A stretch of 64,000 nucleotides of DNA, taken from NCBI GenBank assembly GCA_037893245.1, contig JBAIAA010001153.1:372001-436000 (forward strand), read 5' to 3'. Made by a program: the position numbers and the translations under genes. The notes under the pieces were generated by a model. It was not told the DNA's origin. It saw only the letters and a program-made list of their open reading frames with translations, and searched no databases. This DNA comes from Crossaster papposus. Lineage: Eukaryota; Echinodermata; Asteroidea; Velatida; Solasteridae. Below, piece after piece: positions 25,201 to 37,200 of the stretch; within the stretch, counting starts at the first letter, position 1, and each line of letters begins with the position of its first letter.

Positions 25201-28200
25201 TAGGGATTTACCTTGTCCCTAAAAACTCCTGGTGCATGTTGGTGTTGGCGACCATGACGATATTCTTGTTAGTTGGCCTCCTCTTCTTCAATTAAGAAGA
25301 TTTGAAGCGCATCCATCCTGTCCACATTTCTACCTTTCTGTGTACATATCTGGCTTCTAAATGGCTCAGAATACTCACTAAACAACCCCCGTACCTTGTT
25401 TAAGAATTGCTATTGTTTGTTATAAACACATGTTTAACTCCAATGGTCATTTAAACGCGGCCAACTTAAAACAAGCTTTGTAGTACTTGTTTGAAGTTAG
25501 ACACCAGGTTTAAACAGTGATTTATACGTATCCAATGGCTTAAACAGCTTTCGTAGTTACAGCCCGTACTGTTTAAGGCCAATTCTGATTTATGGGAAAG
25601 ACGAAAACCCGCACAAAATGTACCTTCCTCCTCACACAGTACAATAATACTCTAATGTTGGCATAACTAAACTTACAAAATAGTGTATGTAGGCTGTGTT
25701 TAGGAACATAATCACGGATTATGTTTAAATTTAGATACAACAGCTTTCCTTACGTATTCGACATGTGGGCACCAACTTCATGCTCATCAATAACTGCGCC
25801 CACACAATTACAAGACCTCACGTTTTCAATAAGACTATCACTCAGCAATGCAGGTTGAATACACCATTGGTAATTGCTTTATTTATCTTGAATTGGTGGA
25901 TTTGGGGGGTTGTATTTTATAGTCAATATCGTTTAACTGACCTGTCTGAAGTTTTACAGTCATTGATACTGAGAAAAGCAAAACAAAAACGGCGTTCGTT
26001 TTCAACCGGCGTCGGGCAATGGTTGTTATGTTGTTCTTGTTTACCGTCCGGCGATCGTTATTTTTGTTATATACAATTTAATTTTTGGAACAATTACAGG
26101 ATATCTAGCGCAATAATTTTGCTGGATGCCTACAATTGTTATTTACTTTCAAATTAGTAAAATATTTCTTAATAATTCGGTAGTCATTTTGTTCGATATC
26201 CGCAAATAGTATACTACCTTTAAGTCAACATTGGATATTTTCTGCCTTGTACCAATAAGCATACATTTAGTTTTGGTGGCGTTTAATGCTAGCTTGTTTC
26301 TTACGCACCAGTTGTGAAAACTAGTAAGAGCTGTATTTGAGGAGCTTCACATATTGACGTGGAGTCATCAGCTTACATAAATAAGTTGCAGTTTGGGAAT
26401 ATAAAAAATGGAAGATCACTAGTATAAACAAGGAACTAGTATCGATCCTTGTGCGGAACACCAATGTTTACGGACATGGTGCCGCCAATATTTACAGACT
26501 GACTCCGGTCACTTATTTACGACTTTAATAAACCAATTAATTACAGAAGATGATATGTTCATCTTTTCTAGTTTCTCTGGTAAGATTTCATGATTAACAC
26601 AATCAAATACTTTACTGAGATCTAAAAACACATTGCATGTAACTTCTATATTCTCCATGGCCTCAACACACATGTTTGTTAAGTCGTGAATGGTGCTTTC
26701 AGTTGAGTGCAGGGGTCTAAATCCTGACTGGCAACTAGGAATCAGATTGTTTTCATCAAGGTAGCTATATACCGATGTGTGCACCTATCTTTCAAAAATC
26801 TTAGAGATAATTGGCAGTATAGAAATAGGCCGATAGTTACCTGTACTACATTTATTTCCTGCATGTTTCAAATTTGTAGGGTATCGCTCACATCTTATGG
26901 TTAAAAATCCCAGTTAAAGATTTAATGATATATGCCTAAGATAAGGTGAAGCAATTCTGATAATTTTAACACTAATTCCATCCAGAGCTGTTGCTTTCCC
27001 AACCGACATAGATTATATTTGCTTTTAAACAAACTCTTATAGGTAACATTAGGTACTACGCATTCTTCATTAAGAGGCGGCAGTATTGTCATCTTGTCTA
27101 ACTTTAACTTTGTATTCCCTAACTTTAACATATTACATATTTACACCCATTCGTGTTTGAGAGGGTACAGGCAATTGCAATGAACTTCATGACTGTTTTG
27201 TGATATTTCGTATGCGGTGGGTTTTGTTTCTGTGTTTGGTAAAGTACATGTACACTTTGACGTTTTATGATTTCAATTATCATTCTAATCATTTATTAAT
27301 CAGACATTTTGATCGGACATTGCGCTGTGTAATCAGTGATTGGTCCATAATAAACGGTTGATCCACATAGAAATGTAAGTTGCACTTACATTGTTCTTTG
27401 TTGGTGTTCAGTTTACACCCCCGGTGACCTTTGACCCTTTCTTAATTAGGGATGGCACCACTTGTAACTTTCTTAAGTGGCGGATTTTGCTTCAGCAAGG
27501 TGTTAGCTACACATTGACACTTGTTTTATTTTTGCACTCGTAATTATGATTAAACGTGTAATTAGCACTAATTACAGACCTTCTTAATTAGACTTAGCAC
27601 CAATTATATTGTTCTTAAGTATACAAATCCTATTCAGTACATGATAAACTTTAGACTTTGCACTATATATCCTGTTCTTAAGCTTGTGATCAGTGATCGG
27701 TCTATGATAACCTGTTTGTATACACATGAATGCAAGTTGCACTCAACGTTATAATTATTGGTGTTTAATGACTTATGATGACCTTTGACCCTTTCTTAAT
27801 TAGGGATGGCACCACTTGAAACTTTCTTAAGTGGCAGATTTTGCTCCAGCAAGGTGTCAGCTACACATTGACACTTGTTTTATCCTTGCACTCAAAATTA
27901 TGATTAAACGTGTAATTAGCACTAATTAAAGACCTTCTTAAGTGTACTTAGCACCAATTATATTGTTCTTAAGTATACAAATCCTATTCAGTACACGATA
28001 AACTTTCGAATCATGAAAAAATTATGTTTGCACTCAAGATTATGATTAAATCGAATTTTAGGGGGTCTGTCAGGGGCTCCCCCCACCCAACGCACCACTC
28101 GCCAAACTTAAGAAAACCCATTTTGCAGTTGTCCCAGTCACCCCAACATATCCCACGCTTCAAACCTTTTGCACTCAAAATTATGATTAAACCTGGCTGG

Positions 28201-31200
28201 GCTCCCGGACTAACCCCTTTGTGGCGATGTACCTACACCGGGTGGCACCTGGTGTTCTTCTGGGTGCGTTCAAACATGCGCCTTATTCGGCAGTGCGCTT
28301 TATCTGTTGAGGTTTGAATTTCTTTGGGTGATTTTGGCGACCTGCGCCTTAACCGCTAAGCGCCTTGTCCGCAGGAAATTACATACAATACATCGACAGT
28401 GCATCAATATACATGTACATGTACATAGGAAATAACATTTCTTGAGCTATGAGCTACAGTAGAAAGCAAACAAAAAATATCAATCCTCAATTCTTTTTCT
28501 ATTGTAAAAACATGTACGTAGGGGTATCATTTGAACCCAGAGTCGGCTTAAGGCCATGTGATCCACAAAGTCAGATTCAAGGTCAAGGTGCAGGTCTAAA
28601 GCTCATTGTAGGTCAAATTGCTTGGACATAAAAAATAATGCCAAAACTTGATTATACTTTTTGTATGATTTAGCTTTCAAATAAAATAAAAATTGGTCAA
28701 CAAGTGAGAGAGGTACCGGTATGGCCCTTTGAATATTTGTGGCTAAAATTACACAAAAAATAGCAGACGATAGCACGAAAACCGCTAGTCAAATTTTGCT
28801 AAAACTTGAAATTTTGGCTTTTTTATACAAAATAACTATAAATAAATATGTACTGATTTAAAGGGAGTGGGGTTTAACATATTGGGTTATTTGACACGGA
28901 ATGGCCCGATTGCATTAACCTGTTGCATATGTTTCCTACTACTGTATACATTCGGCATAGCAGTGCACATCACCCTTTAAAGGTAGGATACACCATTGGT
29001 AATTGCTTGAATTATCATGAATGGGTGGATTTGGGGGGTTGTAATTGATAGTAAATATCGTTTAACTGACCTGTTTGACGTTTTACAATCATGGATGCTG
29101 AGGAAAGCAAGAAAAATGGCGTTCGTTTTTCAACAGGCGTAGGTCAGTTGTTCTTATGTTGTTCTTGTTTTTTTCGCAATCGACGTCCGACGATCATGAT
29201 TTTTTTTTTATAAAATTAAATTCTTCGTAACAATTATAGGATTTCTAGCGCAATCATTTTGCTGGATGCCTACAATTATTATTTACTTTCAAATAAGTAA
29301 GATATTTCTTAATAGTTCGGTAGTAAAAATTTCTGATATCTGCAAATGGTGTACATTGTACATGTATATCCTACCTTTAACCAGTTCGCGCTAGGATTAT
29401 TTTGACATTGACCAGGACCAGGCGCGAGATGAGTTCAGGCTGGCGTCCGTGGGTAGCACACCCTGATATTTCTGGGCTCGCTCCCTGCGAGCTAGTCGCC
29501 GAGGGATATTTGAGACCTTGCTCATGATTTGTTTATCCGTCATCCATTTTGAATTCCGGAAAAACTTTGCTACATGCAAAGTTTTTCCGACGTGAACTGG
29601 TTAAGCCGCTCTCATCTGATGAACAAGCAAAACGGTAATTACCTTGTCAATTCTGCTATGACATTTTAGACCGTGACAACTGCTTCTGTTGGACCTGGCG
29701 TACTCCACCTCAAAATCTTCCAGAGTACCCTGGGAGGTCAATTTCTCCTTTGTGGTCCCGCCGGTACCGATACAACCCCTGATCTTCTCCTGATCGTCCC
29801 AGCGCAGGCCATCAAAGTGAGCTACGACAGGCAGGCAAAGATTTCAATAAAGCACATTTTACTACAGTATGTAGAGAGGCTCAGAGATACAGAAACACAG
29901 AGGCTCAGAGATGCAGAGATGCAGAGATGCAGAGATGCAGAGACGCAGAGACGCAGAGACGCAGAGACGCAGAGACGCAGAGACGCAGAGACGCAGAGAC
30001 GCAGAGACGCAGAGATACAGAGATACACAGATACAGAGATGCACAGTCACAGAGATGCACAGTCGCAGAGTCGCAGAGTTGCAGAGACGCAGAGACGCAG
30101 AGATGCAGAGACGCACAGTCACAGAGTCGCAGAGAGGCAGATACGCAGAGTCGCAGAGTCGCAGAGTCGCAGAGACGCAGAGACGCAGAGACGCAGAGAC
30201 GCAAAGACGCAGAGATGCATGTACAGAGACGCAGAGACGCAGAGACGCAGAGATGCATGTACAGAGACGCAGAGACGCAGAGACGCAGAGACGCAGAGAC
30301 GCAGAGACGCAGAGACGCAGAGACGCAGAGACGCAGAGACGCAGAGACGCAGAGACGCAGAGACGCAGAGACGCAGAGACGCAGAGACGCAGAGACGCAG
30401 AGACGCAGAGACGCAGAGATGCAGAGATGCAGAGAATCTGTGACCAAACATATTGACTACCCAGGTCGTTGAAATGCAATTTGCGAATACATGTCAAAAT
30501 TTATGCAAACGCTCAACCGGCTTATCACATGTACTACATGTAATTTTGTTTGCAGCACATTGGCCACGCCCATTTAGTTTAGTTTGCTCTGTTCATAATG
30601 CTCAAGTTTTTCTATTCCTGAAAGATGAAAATATGTCTTAATTAATCAGATAACTAGCGACTGGAAAATAGAAAAGCTATTTTTTCCACTCTTTGTTATA
30701 AGTGGTTGTACATGTGGGCAAAGTTGTCTCAGAAATCTGAGACAATTCTTGTAAAGACCTGTATCCAGTCAGAGAGAGTGTGTATGCAATAACTCACACA
30801 AGTGTGTAAAAGCCTTCGATCGTGGACGGGGTATTGTCCGACCGTCTTCCCTCTTTTGTTTATACTCTAACGTTTTTTGATGATCGCCATAGGATTTGTA
30901 CACGGGAAAAGATCGTGGACGTTTTGTCAATCGTGGACCCATTGTTTGACTCCCAATTCTTTTGTCCGACGACCACGATTGCCGGTCAATACAAACGCGC
31001 CGTAACACGCTACTGCACATTTTGCGCATCACATGTGTTTCACGTGTGTAAAGTTGTCTAATGGGTGTGGCTATAACTCACAAATGGTGATAGGTCAATA
31101 CTCTTCAGTTTCACTATATCAAAAAAACAAAAGGACCACACCCAAAACAAAAAAAACAATTTAAAGGAACATGTTGAATTTATCATCATGACTTTATTTT

Positions 31201-34200
31201 TTAAATGTGAGAGACCTTATATAATTGCTATACTGGAACATGCTTTTACTTATTCAAACTTCCAATTCAAACTTTTGAAAAATTAACTGCACAAAAACAG
31301 TGACATAAACCAATGTAGATTCATTATGACTTTCTGTAGTACTTTTGTATAAAATCTTTAAAAAAAAAAAAAATAGGGGGTTGGGCAAGGAATTTTGTTT
31401 TCAATGTAGTACTTTGGTAGGTCTTCTTTGTTTTTGTTTGGGGGGGGGGGGTTGGCATTTTTGTGTACGTACATGTAGTATTGTGTGACGTTAGGTTTAA
31501 TACCAATGTATGATGAACAACAAATTTCAAAATGGAAACGGCTTATTAGTCCAGGCAAAATACATAATTTTGTTTCGTTGACCTCAAACAAATTGCAACA
31601 AATCGTTTTTCACCACAGTGCACTTCTAAAAGGATCCTAGAATGACATACTAAAAATCCACAAAAATCCAAGTGGTGGAAATATGTCTAATTTGCATAAA
31701 TCGTTAATCCCTGCCATGTAATATTTTTTATTCCCATATTTGGGTATATATTTTATTTTTATTTTTTGAAAAGTTTATTTTGGTGATTCTACTTACATAT
31801 CCTTACTTGAATAACATTTGCTAAAGCATATAAGTGACTGAATAATTATGAGAACACAGTAATTATCCAAAATGACAACTTTGTGACCCTATAAATGTGC
31901 GCACATTACACTGTCTCCAGATATCATCATGTAGTCAGTATTGGTGAGCTTCAAATTCACCAAGTTGCTTACGGGCACAGTTATCATATTAAAAATTTAA
32001 GGAAAATCATATGGACAATGATAACATTGTGATATTTAGCCCAGTAAACAAAAACTTGGAAAAAATGATGTGTCCCTAAATTGGGCTAACAAGTAGGTGA
32101 AGGGTTGCCTAAGGTGAGAGACTTGAACAAGTTCAAGGAAACCCCCCAAATTTAAGATTTTTGTTGCTTACAATAATCATATCTACGTTAAAATGTATTT
32201 TTGTGATTTCCTTGAACTTGTTCAAGTATTCCATGTTAGGCAACCCTTTAATTACTTTTAGCCCAATTTATAGACACACCATTTTTCCCCATTTTTTGTT
32301 TTCTGGGCTAAATATCACAATGTTATTATTGTTCATATGATTTTTCATAAGGTTTTAATATGATAACTGTGCCAGTAAGCAACTTGGTGAATTTGAAGCT
32401 CACCAATACTGACTACATGATGATATCTGGAGACAGTGTAATGTGCGCACATTTATAGGGTCACAAAGTTGTCAGTTTGGATAATTACTGTGTTCTCATA
32501 ATTATTCAGTCACTTATATGCTTTAGCAAATGTTATTCAAGTAAGGATATGTAAGTAGAATCACCAAAATAAACTTTTCCAAAAATAAAAATAAAATATA
32601 TACGCAAATATGGGAATACAAAATATTACATGGCAGGGATTAACGATTTATGCAAATTAGACATATTTCCACCACTTGGATTTTTGTGGATTTTTAGTAT
32701 GTCATTCTAGGAACCTTTTAGAAGTGCACTGTGGTGAAAAACAATTTGTTGCAATTTGTTTGAGGTCAAAACTTATTTTTCCTGGACTATATGTCAAACA
32801 AAATACTGCGAGTCTCACTTGATGCAGTCTTACCTATATCACCAGTAGATTTCACCGCGCCTTTTACGACTTTCCAGAAACACTCAAAGTGATACCAGTT
32901 GGGCTGCATTCCATCAAAAAATGGCGACTGGTTGAATGAAATTAAACAAAATTAAACAAAATTAAACAAAATTAAACAAAATTAAACAAAATTAAACAAA
33001 ATTAAACAAAATTAAACTATTTTTTTTTTTTTCTATCGTGTATTATTGTAGCCCCATTGTGGCTCAAATACTGGACTTCCTATTATGTGTCACACAATGG
33101 CCATCATATACAATGGTTGAAGGTCCCGAAAACATCCCATTCCTATGAACAATAACTAGCAAGAGGGAGTCATGCACAAGATCACTTTAGGGCCATCGAT
33201 GACGCAGGCACGATATGGCACAATTTCAGAATATCCCGCCACTCTTTACCCAGGAGTACAAAATTATGGTTATCTGTGGGGGTCGAGCACTGATATCGGC
33301 TGCCATATACTGTAGAACTAGGCCTGATGAACGGGGGTAATAATTTTATAGCGCCGCGAGCGTCTTTATCGGCAGATATGTGTGCAATATAAATGCATAT
33401 TATTACTCTCTTCTACTCCCCCTCGTAGCCGGGCTATGCAGTCACGCTTCATAGCCGGTAGTCTGGTTCCCAGGCCAAATAATTCTGACTATGTCTGATG
33501 AATTATTAGGTCCAGTAGCCTTCAGTGTCAAGTGACCAAAAAAAAGGAAGAATGCTGCCTTTTCCTGAAAATGCCCAGTGCAGGCCTTGTGCCTTTTTTG
33601 GAAATGCCGTTATAATTTGAATTGTTAAATCATTTGCAAATCTAAAAATAGTTACGCAGTGTAGTGCGTAATTATAATGAGCTATTTTTGTTTCACAATT
33701 TAGACATCTGGGCCTAAAAAAAGTGGTCAGGGCAGGGAATTTATTTGTTGGGCCTCCGTTTGTTTTGTGTTTCGTCGTTCTCACTACTTGGTCCCGCTAG
33801 CCACGTAGCCGGCAACGCGGTAATTATAAGCTAGTTGCTTGGGATTTATAATTTGTTGCCCATTATCCCACAACCCTTCCACCTTGTCCACGTGTTTTCA
33901 CCACCCTAACTGTTAGTTCTCGCTGTGAAGCCCGACATACATGTATCAGGGGGTTATTTTTGAGTGGCACTGGGGTATTCTGCAATTATTTACCTAATTC
34001 CCCGGTTTGCATGACCAAAGCTTAAGTTGGTGGCGCTATGTGATGTTGTGCATGACTCCATCTTGCTAGTTATTGTTCTCGCATTTGTGTTTGGGGGGGG
34101 GGGGGGGGGTTGGGGGGAGTACAAAATTGTGTCGAAAATTACAGAATAGCTAGACTGTCTGAAGATCCCGCCCCTCGGCTCGGTGATGTTAAAATAATCT

Positions 34201-37200
34201 TGGCACAAACTGGAAGTTCGATATGATATCAAATTTACGCAAGAAATTAAGAGTGCGACTTAAACCATTCTTTCAAGAAATTAAAAAAAAAACATGTTAA
34301 AATTGAAATTGGCCTGGATTTGTGAATAGGAATAACGTTTTCTGGGACAATTCCAGGTGATAAAGAGATATTATTAATATGTTAGAGGTTCAACAATTGC
34401 GGAGACAGTATTTTTAAGATTATATGAAGTAATTGAATCAAAACCACAACTAGCTTTATTTGATAAATTCTTGATTATGTCAGCAACTGCTTTCCTAGTG
34501 GCTGGTTGAAAAAAACAGAATGTGGGTTAGGATTAGAGAGATAATCAGAGTATATTTTATTACATTGAGATATATTTTAAGCCAGATTTGGGCCTACAAT
34601 CCCTACATGTATATTTGCACACAAAAATATTAAAACTCTTGGCCATAATTTGAGGATCATCAGTTAAATTTCTGTTAACTGTAATATCGGAGAATTTCGT
34701 AGAGGGATAATTTTTATGAACAACCTGGTTTATGATTTTCCAAGTATTCTTAAATTATTTTTACTTTTTCAAATTAAGAGCAATAATAATTCATTCTAGC
34801 TGTTCGTAAAACACTGGTTAAAATATTTTTGTATTTAGTACACATGTACATGTAGTTCAACTGATTGTTTCATTGCGTTTAGAAAAGAATTTATGATACA
34901 GCTTATTTTTTTGTTTAATTGATTTCAAAAGATAAATTGTTACCCAGGGTGATTTAGGGTTAGCTTTATTTTTATTTCTGAGTGGTACATCCTTATCGTG
35001 ATGGTCATTAAATATATTACTAAAATTGTTAAAAGCAAAATTAGGATCTTGGGTGGGGTGGGAGATGGCAACGGACCTTCACGCGGTCCACCCTGTTTCC
35101 ACCGATGTATGCAGCAACAAGTTAAGCTGCTCATCATACGAAAGAAGAAAAAGGATCTTGGGTGTTGAAAACAGGAGACCAGTCAGCTGAATTCAAGTCA
35201 TGTGTTAAATTTTCTAAACTATCATCAGTATAATAACGAGAGCTGGCATTCGTAGTGATTTTATTTTATTTATTTATTCCATTTCTTTACCCAGGGTGTG
35301 CCCAAACAGTTTAAAACTGGTTTTCATTGGGGCCCTGCATACATCATCAAATAAAATAACAGTACATATTATAAATACAAGGATATTACAGGAATTCTAA
35401 ACATTAATACTAATTCTGATTTACGAGATAGGCGAAAACCCGCCAAATAAAAAACCTTTTAGGTGAAAAATAAGAAGGGGAAATTCCTATCCGGCTCCAC
35501 ATTATAGTGGCAACCAAGTTCTAACTCCGTAGATCAGCGCAATTGGCATAATATCTAACACTCAGATGGCATGTCGGAGCTCTGATTTAAATGTGCTTAA
35601 TGAGTCCAATGTTCGCAATTGTTCGGGCAGATTATTCCAAAAATTTGCACCACTCACAGCGAAACTTGTGGCGTAGCATTTTTTTTGGGCGAAAGGAACT
35701 TTCAGTGCCGTGTGGGTTGATTGCCTTGTTTCGCGAATAACTGTAAGTGGTGTGAAAATATTTGTCATGTACAAAGGAGTCATTTTGTTGATACTTTTGA
35801 AGACAAGAATAGCCTTTTTTGACTTGACTCTTTTTGAAAAAGGGGTCCAATTAAAGACGAGCAAACATATCCTCTGAAGGGGTGAGGAAGGTACATTTAA
35901 GAATTATTCGCGCGGCTCTTTTGAGACATTTGTTTAACATATTATCGTGAGATATGTACCTTCCTCCCCACACAGTACAACAATACTCTAATGTTGGCAT
36001 AACTAGACTTACAAATAGTGTGTGCAAGCTGTGCTGAGGAATACAATCACGGATTCTTCTTAGTATACCTAATTTAGACACCACATTTTTTCTTACGTAT
36101 TCGACATGTGGGCCCCAACTTAATGCTTCATCAATAATTACACCCAAACATTTAAAAGACTTCACATTTTCAATACAACTACCAGCAATGCATACATTTA
36201 AATTAACATTAGATATTTTCTGCCTAGTACCAATAAGCATGCATTTGGTTTTGGTGGCATTTAAAGCTAGCTTGTTTCTTCCGCACCAGTTGTGAAAACT
36301 AGTAAGAGCTGTAAATTTAAGCTACTTTCTATTATATTAATGTTGGAGGAGCTACACGTTAATGTGGAGTCATCTGCATACATAAATAAGTTGCAGTTTG
36401 GGGCAATACAAAATGGAAGGTCACTAGTATAAACAATGAATAAAAGTGGACCTAGTATCGACCCCTGCGGAACACCAGTGTTTACGGACAGGACCTTTGA
36501 TATGGTGCCGCCAATATTCACAGACTGACTACGTTCACTTAGGTACGACTTAAACCAATTTATTACAGAAGATGACATGTTCATTCTTTCTAGTTTCTTT
36601 AGTAAGATTTCATGATCAACACAATCAAATGCTTTACTGAGGTCTATAAACACACTGCCTGTAACTTGTCCATTCTCCATGGCCGCAAAACACTTGTTTG
36701 TTAAGTCATGTAGGGTGCTTTCAGTTGAGTGCAGGGGTCTAAATCCCGACTGGCAACTAGGAATCAGATTGTTTTCATCAAGATATCTATATACCGATGA
36801 GTGCACCCATCTTTCTAAAATCTTAGAGATAATTGGCAGTATAGAAATTGGACGATAGTTACCTGTACTACATTTATCTCCTCCCTTGTGAATTGGTGTT
36901 ACTAAAGCATGTTTCCAATCTTTAGGGTATCGCTCACATCTTATAGACAGGTTAACAATATGAGTTAAAGATTTAATGATATAAGGTGAAGCAATTTTAA
37001 TCATTTTAACACTAATTCCATCCGGACCTGTTGCTTTCCCAACCGACATGGATGATATTTGCTTTCGAACAAACTCTTGGGGTGAACATTGATCATTGGT
37101 ATTGAAGTGAAAATTGGAAAATGATCGCTAATATCTGAAATTAAAATGACAGAATCTGGTATGGGTAGAATGTTAGTGTAAATATTATCAATTAAAGTTG

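Larger units (their letters stand above)
24430..27140 (-). mobile_element. CR1-like LINE copy A, heavily deleted
   Basis: The minus strand carries RT fragments matching LINE B at 35-37 kb: [20 protein letters not shown] and [10 protein letters not shown] (26,509-26,784) and the upstream end of RT (26,922-27,131). The sequence near 25,563-25,851 matches LINE B at 35,400-36,180 with an internal deletion of about 500 bp. It is interrupted by a Harbinger-like element (24,583-25,560) and a TTAA MITE (25,852-26,220). Several stops and frame changes make it dead. It lies between the arms of the foldback element. Confidence 0.78.
23094..28210. mobile_element. Foldback DNA element with about 1-kb terminal inverted arms
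   Basis: The left arm (23,094 to about 24,150) and right arm (about 27,185 to 28,210) are inverted copies starting GTCCGGGAGCCCAGCCAGG. TA lies outside each end (CTA / TAA), so the target duplication is TA or an imperfect TWA. The arms consist of repeats of about 290 bp with a GAGTGCAA word every 139-149 bp. Only a few hundred bases between the arms belong to the element; the rest of the loop is a LINE with its own insertions. The arms agree closely, so it may be fairly young. No transposase of its own was seen. Confidence 0.8.
22001..28382. mobile_element. Element with GTAATTTCCTGCGG ends, split by a nested stack
   Basis: The left end GTAATTTCCTGCGGTAAAGA continues CGCG; the right end is the complement of GTAATTTCCTGCGGACAAGG with CGC. 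The shared inverted repeat is about 22 bp with three differences. The element's own DNA is 22,001-23,093 and 28,211-28,382; the rest is the foldback element below. No target duplication is clear and no transposase was recognised, so the superfamily is unassigned. A C45-like tract lies at about 22,238-22,280. Confidence 0.5.

Noticed and set aside
23094-28210. A Polinton, because of the long terminal inverted repeats
   Set aside because: No polymerase, integrase or capsid-like coding was seen, the length is about 5 kb, and most of the interior is a LINE. A non-autonomous foldback DNA element fits better.
29878-30434. A CRISPR array
   Set aside because: The 8-bp units are contiguous without unique spacers, and the DNA is animal nuclear.
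29673-30497. Long open frames on both strands rich in RRDAETQ or LRLCVSAS
   Set aside because: They are translations of the octamer tandem array; an 8-bp unit yields open periodic frames on both strands. No start or domain supports a gene.
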